From Actinoalloteichus fjordicus (GTDB taxonomy: Bacteria; Actinomycetota; Actinomycetes; Mycobacteriales; Pseudonocardiaceae): a DNA stretch of 64,000 nt. Shown here in pieces: positions 9,145-16,591 of this stretch. The notes under the pieces were generated by a model. The model saw only the letters and a list, made by a program, of their open reading frames with translations, had not been told where the DNA came from and made no database searches. A program made the translations under genes and the position numbers. The stretch spans positions 3,472,001 to 3,536,000 of the forward strand of contig NZ_CP016076.1 in assembly GCF_001941625.1 (NCBI RefSeq). The letters are read 5' to 3'. Position 1 is the stretch's first letter. The number at the start of each line of letters is the position of its first letter.

Positions 9145-9571
9145 CCGAGTGACTGCGGCCACATCGCGGCCGAGTGCGGGCGCCCGACGCGGGGCGAGGC
9201 GGTGAACTCGGTGTCGACGTCGGCGCCGTCTCTGGCGGCCTCCATGCACCGTGCGGCTCGCCCGTCTCCGGGGCGCCTACGTGCCGGTCGCCATCGGGGA
9301 ACCGGATCGCCACGGCGGTGACCTGCGTGCCCTCGGCGCCCACGAAGTGGTGCGCGGTTCGTCGTCGGAGTTCGGCGGCCGGGTCGACAGTGTTCCTGGA
9401 CTCTGGCAGGCGGGCCGCAGCTCGTCGACGCCCACGGAGCCGCGAAGCGAACCGACCGTCGGGTTCGGGCAAGTGGACCGAACGGTCCATTCGCCTGGGG
9501 CTGCCCACCGGCTCCCGGTCACCTCGATGTCGGACAACGGCGCCCGGCCCGGCGGCATCCTGAACCACGTC
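9145..9571. other. Intergenic region with no convincing gene
   Basis: Long open frames exist on both strands, but they lack ribosome sites and look like GC-driven artefacts. One minus-strand stretch (about 9240-9380) has a more protein-like composition and could be an old gene remnant. No family could be assigned. Confidence 0.4.
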
Positions 9572-9617
9572 GATCAAATCACTTCGGTTGACCCACTTCG
9601 GATGAAGTGGTTTGATC
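9572..9617. promoter_or_regulatory. Inverted-repeat operator/promoter of the second TetR gene
   Basis: Two 14-base arms, 9572-9585 and 9604-9617, are inverted repeats with one mismatch (GATCAAATCACTTC / GAAGTGGTTTGATC). A -35-like TTGACC (9588-9593) lies between the arms and a weak -10-like TTTGAT (9611-9616) follows at 17 bp. The site is about 30 bp upstream of the TetR start and probably mediates autoregulation. Confidence 0.65.
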
Positions 9618-9648
9618 GAAGTACTTCCGAGCGAGTCAGGAGTACCGG

Positions 9649-10239
9649 ATGCGTCAGAACCCGGCCCGTCGAGCCGCCCTGCTCGACGGCGCCATCGAGG
9701 TCCTTGCCCGCGAGGGATCACGCGGCCTGACCCAGCGCGCCGTGGACAAGGAGGCGGCGGTGCCCATCGGCACCGCGTCCAACTACTTCCGCGACCGCGA
9801 CGACCTGCTCGTCCAGGCGGGCGCCCGCGTCTACGAGCGGCTCAGGCCGGAGGATGCCGAGCTGACCGAGGCATTCGACCGGGTTCGGGACGTCGCGTCC
9901 TACACCGCGATGGTGCGGGAGGCCGTCGCCCGCTCCGCCGCCTTCCGGTCCGGCTACCTGGCGTTGTTGGAACTTCGGTTGGAGGCCACCAGACGGCCGG
10001 AGTTGCGGACGCTGCTCACCGAGCGGGTCCGCGCCGACCTCGACGAGAACGTCACCCTGCACGAGGCTGCGGGCCTGCCCGGCGACGCGACCGCCGTCCG
10101 ACTCGTCTTCTTGGCGATGAACTGGCTCGTCGTCGAGCAGCTCACCCTGCCGGACGTCCTGACCGAGGACCAGCGCGACGAGTTGATCACGCAGGCCGTG
10201 GCGCGCATCGTCGTGCCGCCGCCTGCCGGCACCACGTGA
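9649..10239 (+). CDS. TetR-family regulator
   Basis: A 196-residue regulator with N-terminal HTH GLTQRAVDKEAAVPIGTASNYFRDRDDLL (about residues 27-55) and a helical C-terminal half. ATG start preceded by CAGGAG. An inverted repeat with promoter-like elements lies just upstream. The gene is followed after 56 bp by a RibD-like reductase on the same strand, which is its likely target and operon partner. The ligand is unknown. Confidence 0.9.
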   Translation: MRQNPARRAALLDGAIEVLAREGSRGLTQRAVDKEAAVPIGTASNYFRDRDDLLVQAGARVYERLRPEDAELTEAFDRVRDVASYTAMVREAVARSAAFRSGYLALLELRLEATRRPELRTLLTERVRADLDENVTLHEAAGLPGDATAVRLVFLAMNWLVVEQLTLPDVLTEDQRDELITQAVARIVVPPPAGTT

Positions 10240-10295
10240 ACACCGCGACGTCACGCCCCGCAGCCGTCCACCGCTCCCGAGAACGAAGGTCCCCC

Positions 10296-10898
10296 ATGCG
10301 CAAGCTCGTGTACTTCGTCGCCGCCACGCTCGACGGTTTCATCGCCGGTCCCGACGGGTCGGACCCCACCGGCCCCGACGGCTTCTGGACCCCCTCGCAG
10401 GACTACCTCGAGCACCTCATCGGCGAATACCCCGAGACCCTCCCCGGGCAGGCCCGCGCCGCGCTCGGCGTCACCGCCGAGGGCACCCACTTCGACACCG
10501 TGGTCGAAGGACGCAAGAGCTATCAGATCGGCATCGCCGCAGGCGTGACCAACGCCTACCCTCACCTTCGCCATCTGGTCTTCTCCCGGACTCTGACCGA
10601 AAGCCCGGATGTCGGCGTCGAGCTGGTCGCCGACGATCCGGCGGCGACGGTGCGGGAGCTGAAGCACAGCGGCGGCAAGGACATCTGGCTCGTCGGCGGC
10701 GCAGAACTGGCAGGCGCACTCTACGGCGAGATCGACCGCATGCTCGTCAAGCTCAGCCCGATCACCATCGGCGCAGGCATCCCTCTCTTCGGACGGACCA
10801 CCGGCTTCGCCCCCGCCAACTGGGAACTCGCCGACCACACCATCCTCACCGGCGGTGCCTGCTTCCTCACCTACGACCGACGCCCCGCCACCCGGTAG
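10296..10898 (+). CDS. RibD C-terminal / dihydrofolate reductase-like protein
   Basis: A 200-residue protein of the RibD-C/DHFR-like superfamily. The opening MRKLVYFVAATLDGFIAGPDG is the family's first strand and loop. The nucleotide-binding segment is KDIWLVGGAELAGALYGEIDRM, and the C-terminus has LVKLSPITIGAGIPLFG. These proteins bind NADPH and are presumed reductases, but most have no proven substrate. The region upstream of ATG 10296 in this frame shadows the TetR gene. A distant paralogue is encoded at 50180-50749. Confidence 0.85.
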   Translation: MRKLVYFVAATLDGFIAGPDGSDPTGPDGFWTPSQDYLEHLIGEYPETLPGQARAALGVTAEGTHFDTVVEGRKSYQIGIAAGVTNAYPHLRHLVFSRTLTESPDVGVELVADDPAATVRELKHSGGKDIWLVGGAELAGALYGEIDRMLVKLSPITIGAGIPLFGRTTGFAPANWELADHTILTGGACFLTYDRRPATR

Positions 10899-11270
10899 AC
10901 CACTGACGGGGAGTGCGAAGGGCCCCACCTCGGAGCCGACACTCGCCCGAGACGTGCCGCGCCCAGACCCCTCCGCCCGGTGGACAAGCCCACCTCCTCG
11001 AGGGATGGGTACCGCGCCGACTCGGCCCGAGTGAACCCGCTGGGGAACGGCTGTACGCCGACGTCTATCGCGGCGGACCCTGGACGCACCTCAGCACCAC
11101 ACAGCAGGATTGGCCACCTCGCGAAACAGCAGGTCAAGGCGCGATTCAGGCTTGGCACCGGTGTGTGTTCCCCTGTTCCTCAAACACCGCGTCGGAGGTG
11201 GGCAGGCACACCGACGGGCACGGAACGGAGGTCCGGACCAGGCCTCCTCGGATCGGGTCTGCCGACAGCG
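10899..11270. other. Intergenic region with no gene seen
   Basis: No frame in this stretch has a plausible start, ribosome site or recognisable motif. It ends at the stop codon of a sigma-factor remnant on the minus strand. Confidence 0.45.
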
Positions 11271-11405
11271 TCACCCGCGCAGCGCCTGGCCGATCCGCGC
11301 TGCCTGCAGGGTGAGGTGGTGACGTTCGGCGAGGTTGGGGGCAGACCGGGCGGCGTCGGCATACAGCTTCGCCGCGGTCGGAAGACGGACGACGGCGAGG
11401 ACGAG
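11271..11405 (-). pseudogene. 3' remnant of a second ECF42 sigma factor
   Basis: The minus-strand frame ending at the stop 11271-11273 reads ...TAAKLYADAARSAPNLAERHHLTLQAARI, then GQALRG. This aligns with the C-terminal end of the intact ECF42 factor at 5610-6860 (EAAAYAEAARRTLSLPEQRYLLGRAVRL). The matching N-terminal half lies 3 kb away on the same strand at 14467-14863 and is broken after sigma region 4 begins. The two pieces therefore appear to be the ends of one sigma gene interrupted by an insertion. The middle ~700 bp of the gene is missing. Confidence 0.6.
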
Positions 11406-11408
11406 TAG

Positions 11409-11870
11409 CCGAGCGCCCGTACAGGCGAATTGCTGTCCACCGTGAAGTTCATGGTGCAGACCCTCGCCGCCGCCGGCGAACTCCAGCGCGAGCTGACCCA
11501 CGACGGACTGCGCGCCGCCGAGGCCAAGGGCAGCAAGGGCGGGCGTCGCCCCGCCGTGGCGGCCGACAAGACCGACGCCGTCCGCACCGCGTACTTGGAA
11601 GACCGCTCGATCGCCGCCCTCGCCCGGGACCACGACGTCAGCCGCGACGCCATCCGCACGGCTGTCGCCGACCTCATGCCCGACCACATCACCATCGAGG
11701 AGAACGTCCCGGGCCCGGAGTTGCCGGTCACCCTCGACATGCCGGGCAAGGTCGCCGACTTCCTCCGCGCCGCTGAGCTGGAGCCTGCCGAGCGGGCCGC
11801 GCTCGACCGGAGGGCGACCGTACAGCGCGGCCAGGGCTACACCATGCGCGTCAGCCGCGCCCGCCGTGCA
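11409..11870 (+). pseudogene. Serine recombinase C-terminal remnant
   Basis: The frame reads ARTGELLSTVKFMVQTLAAAGELQRELTHDGL followed by RAAEAKGSKGGRRPAV and a helix-turn-helix (IAALARDHDVSRDAIRTAVADL). This is the long helix, basic linker and HTH of a resolvase/invertase-type serine recombinase. The whole catalytic domain is absent, a stop codon lies just upstream at 11406-11408, and no normal start exists. It directly abuts the sigma-factor remnant, so it marks the left end of the inserted DNA. Confidence 0.65.
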
Positions 11871-12053
11871 CCGCGGGCTCCTCGCCCGTTGCCAGCCGCT
11901 CGACGGCACCCAGGGCGTCCCGGCGGGCCCGGCCCAGTGCAAGGCCCGCCGCGAGTACGAGAAACGCGTCAGCACACTCGCGCCGATCGGACCACGATTG
12001 TTCTCGGAGCCAACCGCTGTACTGAGGTTCCCCGATGCCTGGAAGGGCCTCGT

Positions 12054-12959
12054 TCAGCGCGGAGCGATTCCCGTGTCCGTGGAACGGAGCGCCTCATCGA
12101 GGAGGCCCGCACCAGGGCCCGCCAGCCAGCGGTCGAAGCACAGCAGGGACGGGAACTCCGTGCGCAAGGCGTCGAGGTTCGCGTTTCCCACCAGCCTGCC
12201 GTCGTCTACGAGTGCTTCCAACTTGCTGAGGACCTCGTCCTGTGCCTGCAGGCGGCTGTAGCTGATCGGTCGACCGGCGGCCTGGGTCAGCTGCCCGGCC
12301 AGGGCGTTGCCGGTGAGAGCGTCACCGGCGATCTCCATGGTGCGGCCGGCGTAGCTTTCGGGTGAGCCGAAGACCGCGGCGACGATGCGGCCGATGTCGC
12401 GTACCGCGATGAACTGCATGGCCTGGTCGGGGCGCATCAGGAAGGACAGGTGTCCCCGGTCGAGGCCGATTTCGGGGGTCACCAGGAGCTCCATGAACGT
12501 GGCTGGCCGAATGATGGTGCCGGCGATGTCCAGATTCCGGACATGGGCCTCGATACGGCTCTTGGTGTCGAGATGGTCGATGCCCGTTGTCGAGCCCGCG
12601 GTGACCGCCGAGCTGTAGACAAGGTGGGCGACGCCGCAGCGCTCGGCGATGTCGGCCACCGCCGTGCCGAAGCGGACTTCGTCCTCGTTGGTCACGCCGG
12701 CGCCGGCCTGGCCGGAGTTCGGCTGGACACTGAAGACACCGTGGGCGTCAGCGAAGGCCGCGCGGAGCGACTCCGGATCCCCAAGGTCACCGCGGACGGT
12801 TTCGACGCCGGAGGCGGAGAGGGACTGGGCCCGGTAGCCGGACGGATCGCGGACGACCGCGCGCACCACCCAGCCGTCGGCCCGCAGCGCAGCGGCGACC
12901 GATCCTCCCTGCTGCCCCGTGGCGCCCAGGACGACGACGGTTTTGTTGATGTTGGTCAT
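12054..12959 (-). CDS. NmrA-like NAD(P)-binding protein
   Basis: A 301-residue atypical short-chain dehydrogenase of the NmrA/HSCARG type. The Rossmann motif VVVLGATGQQGGSVAAAL is near the N-terminus. Further family signals are VRAVVRDPSG, the D-rich GDLGDPESLRAAF, HLVYSSAVTAG, and the IIRPATFMELL strand. Such proteins sense NADPH/NADP or act as quinone/NAD(P)H oxidoreductases. ATG 12959 is preferred, while an in-frame GTG at 12968 would add three residues. It is transcribed divergently from a MerR gene, and the shared region holds a MerR-type promoter (13108-13138), so it is probably the MerR target. Confidence 0.88.
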   Translation of the reverse strand: MTNINKTVVVLGATGQQGGSVAAALRADGWVVRAVVRDPSGYRAQSLSASGVETVRGDLGDPESLRAAFADAHGVFSVQPNSGQAGAGVTNEDEVRFGTAVADIAERCGVAHLVYSSAVTAGSTTGIDHLDTKSRIEAHVRNLDIAGTIIRPATFMELLVTPEIGLDRGHLSFLMRPDQAMQFIAVRDIGRIVAAVFGSPESYAGRTMEIAGDALTGNALAGQLTQAAGRPISYSRLQAQDEVLSKLEALVDDGRLVGNANLDALRTEFPSLLCFDRWLAGPGAGLLDEALRSTDTGIAPR

Positions 12960-13107
12960 GCCGACCACGCTGCGCTTTCGGCGATCACGGACGTGTTCCT
13001 GATAAACATTGCTGATTCTTCCTGGGATCCTGAGGAGTGAGTCGGAGATGTGCTGGTCACAGGCGTGCTCCAGAGTTCGTAAGGGGTGGTTCGCGCCGTG
13101 TCCGCTA

Positions 13108-13138
13108 CGCTAAAACCTGACGCCAACGTCAGGTGCAA
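13108..13138 (-). promoter_or_regulatory. MerR-type promoter with 19-bp spacer
   Basis: Read on the minus strand, TTGCAC (complement of 13133-13138) and TTAGCG (complement of 13108-13113) are separated by 19 bp, the overlong spacer typical of MerR-controlled promoters. The spacer carries the perfect inverted repeat ACCTGACG-CCAA-CGTCAGGT (13115-13134). It faces the NmrA-like gene and suggests activation by the divergent MerR protein through DNA distortion. A near-identical layout occurs at 52433-52463. Confidence 0.7.
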
Positions 13139-13169
13139 GCGAGACGTGGAGTCGAGTCAGGAGGCCGGG

Positions 13170-13532
13170 ATGCGGATCGGAGAGGTCGCCGCGAAGGCGG
13201 GCGTCAGCGTCAGGGCGCTGCGCTACTACGAGCAGCAGGACTTGCTGCACTCCACCCGGAATCCGGGTGGCCAGCGCCAGTATCCGGCCGGTGCCGTCGA
13301 ACGGGTCAGGCTTATCCAACAGCTCTACTCCGTGGGCTTGCCCAGCAGAACCATCCGCGAGGTGCTGCCGTTCGCCGACTCCGGTGAGGCGTCACCGGAA
13401 CTGCTGGAGCTGCTCGCGGCCGAACGCGACCGCCTCGACCGGCAGATGACGGACCTGCGGGACGTGCGCAACCGGCTGCACGACTGCATAACCGAGGCGC
13501 GGAATCATGACGGAACAGGAAGTCCATCCTGA
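13170..13532 (+). CDS. MerR-family regulator
   Basis: A 120-residue MerR regulator. The winged HTH begins MRIGEVAAKAGVSVRALRYYEQQDLL, followed by the coiled-coil dimerisation helix (LLELLAAERDRLDRQMTDLRDV). No cysteine-based metal site is visible, so it probably senses an organic compound or redox state through its short C-terminus. Start ATG 13170 is preceded by CAGGAGG with a 5-base gap. Divergent from the NmrA-like gene it likely controls. A close relative with the same opening is encoded at 52060-52419. Confidence 0.9.
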   Translation: MRIGEVAAKAGVSVRALRYYEQQDLLHSTRNPGGQRQYPAGAVERVRLIQQLYSVGLPSRTIREVLPFADSGEASPELLELLAAERDRLDRQMTDLRDVRNRLHDCITEARNHDGTGSPS

Positions 13533-13565
13533 AGCAGGGGCGGCCACACTCGCACGGCCCGGACC

Positions 13566-13868
13566 GTGATCGTTCTCACCGATAACCAGGGCTACAGCCT
13601 GCATGTCACCGCGCTGCCCGAGGTCCACCAGGCGCTGCTCGCCGCCGCGGCGCTGGGCGCCGACGGGGTATCCCCGGCCGAGCGCAAGGCGTACCGGATC
13701 TACACGGAACGGCTGAACAACGCGATGCTTGTGATGGATGAGAACCGGATCATCGGGAGCGTGCACAGGAGTTCGGATATCTGTGCAGAGAAACTCCTGA
13801 AATCGACACCGGGGCCGAAGATCCCCAGGTCGCGATTCGCACAACACCTCGCAGAACTACCCCAGGTT
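13566..13868 (+). other. Open frame of uncertain status before a recombinase remnant
   Basis: A GTG-started frame reads VIVLTDNQGYSLHVTALP, then EVHQALLAAAALGADGV, and runs without a stop into the recombinase remnant. The first ~65 residues look protein-like, the next ~35 do not. It may be a gene remnant read into the recombinase by chance. No family was recognised. Confidence 0.3.
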
Positions 13869-14413
13869 TTGACAGAGTTCTGCGAGACTGGCGGGATACA
13901 ACTCGGACCCGACGATGCCGCGGCCGAACGCCACCCTTGTCCGCAATGCGACGTCCCCGCCGGCAGCGCCTGCGGAACCCGCGCCGGGAAGACCGCCGCG
14001 AAGTACCACACCGCTCGGTTCATCCTCGTACCGTCGCTGCGCGACGAGCTCACCGTGGCCGTCCCGGCCGATCGCGGGCCAGGGAAGAAATGGACGCAGG
14101 GCCCGGAGGTCGCCGCGACGGCGCCGGAGACGAGCGGCGTGCCGATCCGGATCGGCTACGCGCGCTGCTCGACCGCGACCACATCCACGAGAGGACCCTC
14201 GAAGGCCAGCGGGCCGCCGCCGCACGCGGCAACCACGGCGGCTGGCCCAAGGTGATCGACGAAGACGACGTGCTCTTCGCCCGCGCGCTGCGCGACAAGG
14301 GCACTCCAATGCCCGACATCGTGAAGAAGCTGACCATCAAGACCGGCAAGAACGCCGGCCAGCATCCCTCAGTCGCCTCGCTCTACCGCGCGCTCGCCGA
14401 CACTGACGCCTGA
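13869..14413 (+). pseudogene. Serine recombinase with internal deletion and frameshift
   Basis: The first part, in the frame that includes TTG 13869, has a small Cys-rich element (HPCPQCDVPAGSACG), then KTAAKYHTARFILVP and the resolvase start IRIGYARCSTA (about 14146-14178). The frame then changes. The continuation, ending at the stop 14411-14413, reads DRDHIHERTLEGQRAAAARG then GGWPKV...RDKGTPMPDIVKKL, the end helix and HTH of the same protein family. Nearly all of the catalytic domain, about 130 codons, is missing at the junction near 14178. It is an inactivated site-specific recombinase. Confidence 0.7.
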
Positions 14414-14446
14414 CCAGCAGCTTCAGGAGGCCATTGCCCCTTTCGC

Positions 14447-14863
14447 TCATATCCCGGTTGCCCCCAGGTAGGCCTGGGCGATCTGCCGAGTGGTCAGGCC
14501 GCCGACGGCCCGCAGCGTGAGGGCCGCCGCAGCCGCCGGGCTCAGCGACGGATGGGCGCACAGGAAGAAGAGCTGCAACGTGTCGTCTGCGGTCTCGGTC
14601 GGTCCTGGCGGCGGTTCCGCCTCGAACCGCTGTTCCCGGTCGCGACGCGAGACCTCGGCACGGCGGACGTCGAGGAACTTGCGCCAGGCGACCGTGACCA
14701 GCCAGCCCTTCGGGTCGGCGGGTCTGGTGTCTGGCCAGGTCAGCGCGGCCTGGATGAGCGCCTCCTGCACGGCGTCCTCGGCCGTCGCGAAGTCGACTCC
14801 GCGATGCACGAGGACGCCGATCACCGCAGGAGTCAACTCCCGCAGCAGGAGTTCGTCCACCAC
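14447..14863 (-). pseudogene. 5' part of a split ECF42 sigma factor
   Basis: A GTG start at 14863 opens VVDELLLRELTPAVIGVLVH, and sigma region 2 follows (ATAEDAVQEALIQAALTWPDTR, KGWLVTVAWRKFLDVRR). The beginning of region 4 (LTLRAVGGLTTRQIAQAYL) matches the intact ECF42 factor at 5610-6860. The reading then runs into unrelated sequence (GATGI) and stops, exactly inside the HTH, so region 4 and the ~230-residue extension are lost. A matching C-terminal scrap lies at 11271-11405. Its DGPF partner gene just upstream is intact. As encoded, the 138-residue product could not bind a -35 element. Confidence 0.75.
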
Positions 14864-14885
14864 CTGATCTGCCTTACCGGTCCGG

Positions 14886-15293
14886 TCACTCGGTGACCGT
14901 CGGCGACGCGCTCAGCAGCGGGCGCACCTCGAGCCACTCGTGGATCGGCTTGCCGCCCGCACCGGGGGCGGCCGACAACTCGGCGGCGAGCGCGAGCGCC
15001 CGCTCGTAGGTGTCGACGTCGATCACCATCCAGCCTGCGATCAGGTCCTTGGTCTCGGCGAAGGGCCCGTCGGTGACCGGCGGCCTGCCCTCCCCGTCGT
15101 ACCGGACGAACGTGCCCTCTGGCGAGAGGGCACGCTCGTCGACGAACTCGCCGCTGCTCCGGAGCCGGTCGGCGAAGTCGCCCATGAACTGCACATGGTC
15201 GCGGACCTCCTCCTGGGTCCACTGGTCCATCGGGACCGGATTCACGGCCTCCGGAGCACCCCGGTAGTGCTTGAGAAGCAGGTACTTGGCCAT
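14886..15293 (-). CDS. YCII-related DGPF-domain protein
   Basis: A 135-residue protein starting MAKYLLLKHYRGAP, preceded on its strand by AGGAG. The DGPF hallmark is present as TDGPFAETKDLIAGWMVIDV, with the usual GEGRPPVTDG before it and EVRPL near the C-terminus. It was the partner of the ECF42 sigma gene 22 bp downstream, which is now truncated. Whether it still has a role without its sigma factor is unclear. The function of DGPF proteins is unproven. Confidence 0.88.
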   Translation of the reverse strand: MAKYLLLKHYRGAPEAVNPVPMDQWTQEEVRDHVQFMGDFADRLRSSGEFVDERALSPEGTFVRYDGEGRPPVTDGPFAETKDLIAGWMVIDVDTYERALALAAELSAAPGAGGKPIHEWLEVRPLLSASPTVTE

Positions 15294-15824
15294 GCGGGTT
15301 CTCCTCGCTGCGGGCGGCCACGGTGGCCGCGACTGGTACTGGGACGGAGTCGCCAGGCCGTTCTCGACATCCTCGCCGCCTCTTCTTCGAGAACCTCCTG
15401 ACTTGGCACGGACCGAGCCGCAAGATCAGCGCGCAGAACCCGCCGGGGGGCGACGGATTCGTCGGACGAGACCACTGACCAGCCGGTGTGCGGACGAGCG
15501 AGCCCGGCCGTACTGCTGCTACTCAACCCGGATCACGTCGAGTGCGCATGTGCCCGCACCCAACGAGTGATCGATCTCGTTCGCGGGCAGTGACGGGAGA
15601 CCTCCGGCGGACGACCCGGCTGCGCTTGTGCCGAACGCGGGGCCCGGTGCAGGCGGGTCGTCAGTGGAGCAGCGGCCCGGGCCGACTCGGCCCCGCCTTC
15701 GCCGGAACACTCTTGTGGAGCAGGTGAGCGGGACTCCGGCTGGTGCGGTAGCCGATCGGCTACTGCACCAGCGGACTGGTCTGATCGGCAACCCGGGTCC
15801 ACGGCGTCGGTGTGCGGCTCGATG
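15294..15824. other. Intergenic region with a 32-bp near-palindrome
   Basis: No gene was recognised. At 15740-15771 there is an inverted repeat with 16-base arms and one mismatch (CTGGTGCGGTAGCCGA / TCGGCTACTGCACCAG) and no loop, more like a protein-binding site than a terminator. No regulator gene lies beside it. Confidence 0.5.
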
Positions 15825-15866
15825 GTCCGGTCGCCTGACCTCGACGTCGCGGTCGGGCGACCGGAC
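15825..15866 (-). terminator. Strong hairpin after the hydrolase remnant
   Basis: Arms of 16 bases (15825-15840 and 15851-15866) pair with one wobble around a 10-base loop, eight bases past the stop codon of the minus-strand dienelactone hydrolase remnant. It fits an intrinsic terminator without a U tract. Confidence 0.65.
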
Positions 15867-15873
15867 TGTGCCT

Positions 15874-16145
15874 CTAGAGCCGTGTCGTCGGGGTCTGGTC
15901 TTCCGTGCAGGCCAGGGTGCGGTCGAGGAGCGGGAGCAGCCGGTCCCAGTGGCGCTGCAGTGCCGACGGGTTGAAGGCGTCGGTGTCGGACATGGTGTAG
16001 CCGTGGATGGTGTCGGGGTAGGTCTCGATGGTGTAGCTGATGCCTGCGGCGTCCAGGGCCTGGTTGAGCTCGCTGAGGTCTTCGGGCGTCAGGTCGTACT
16101 CGGCGAGGCCGAGGTGGACCTGAGCGGTGAGCTCGGCGACCAGGC
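15874..16145 (-). pseudogene. Dienelactone hydrolase-family 3' remnant
   Basis: About 90 codons remain: AQVHLGLAEYDLTPEDLSEL then NQALDAAGISYTIETYPDTIHGY and AFNPSALQRHWDRLLPLLDRTL. This is the C-terminal third of a dienelactone hydrolase-type alpha/beta hydrolase, including the strand with the acidic residue (AEYD) and the catalytic-His region (IHGY). The nucleophile Cys/Ser region is absent, and upstream the frame changes to unrelated sequence with no start. It is a truncated gene that keeps its terminator. Confidence 0.7.
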
Positions 16146-16154
16146 GGTGTCCCC

Positions 16155-16281
16155 GGCAGGCGGTGAGCTGCGGGCGCGCCTGCTGGACCTCCTCACGGAG
16201 CAGTCGCCGATCGCGAGCCGGACCGTCGAGGAACACCAGCGGCTGCGCACGTTGCTGACCCGCGCGATCGGCGGGGCCTGA
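16155..16281 (+). pseudogene. 3' scrap of a helical protein, possibly a regulator
   Basis: On the plus strand a frame ending at the stop 16279-16281 reads GELRARLLDLLTEQSPIAS then RTVEEHQRLRTLLTRAIGGA. Its amphipathic helical character resembles the C-terminus of a MarR-type or other small regulator. It begins where the hydrolase remnant on the opposite strand ends, so two broken genes meet near 16150. The family assignment is weak. Confidence 0.3.
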
Positions 16282-16591
16282 CCGGAGATGGGCCAGGCCG
16301 CGGCGACGGAGGCGTGCCCGGTGCAGGCGGCGGGCCCGAACACGCCGACGTCGATGTTCCGCCCGGCGCCCGGCTGAGCACTGTCCGAACGGAGACGCCA
16401 CGTCGTCGGCTCCTGATCCGCTGCTGCCGACCCAGAACGGAGCAGGGCGCGGAGACACCGACAGCCGACATCCGTCGCCGCCGGGATACCCGCTGACGGC
16501 ATCGGCTCGATGCCGTCAGCGGGACCCGCACACACCGCGCGACAGTGCCCGGCCGAATCCGGGCCTGCGTTCGTCGAGTCGCAGCGGCAGG
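16282..16591. other. Region without an intact gene
   Basis: Only short frames are present. One minus-strand stretch (about 16290-16370) reads NIDVGVFGPAACTGHASVAA and might be further hydrolase debris. No start or ribosome site was found. Confidence 0.35.
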
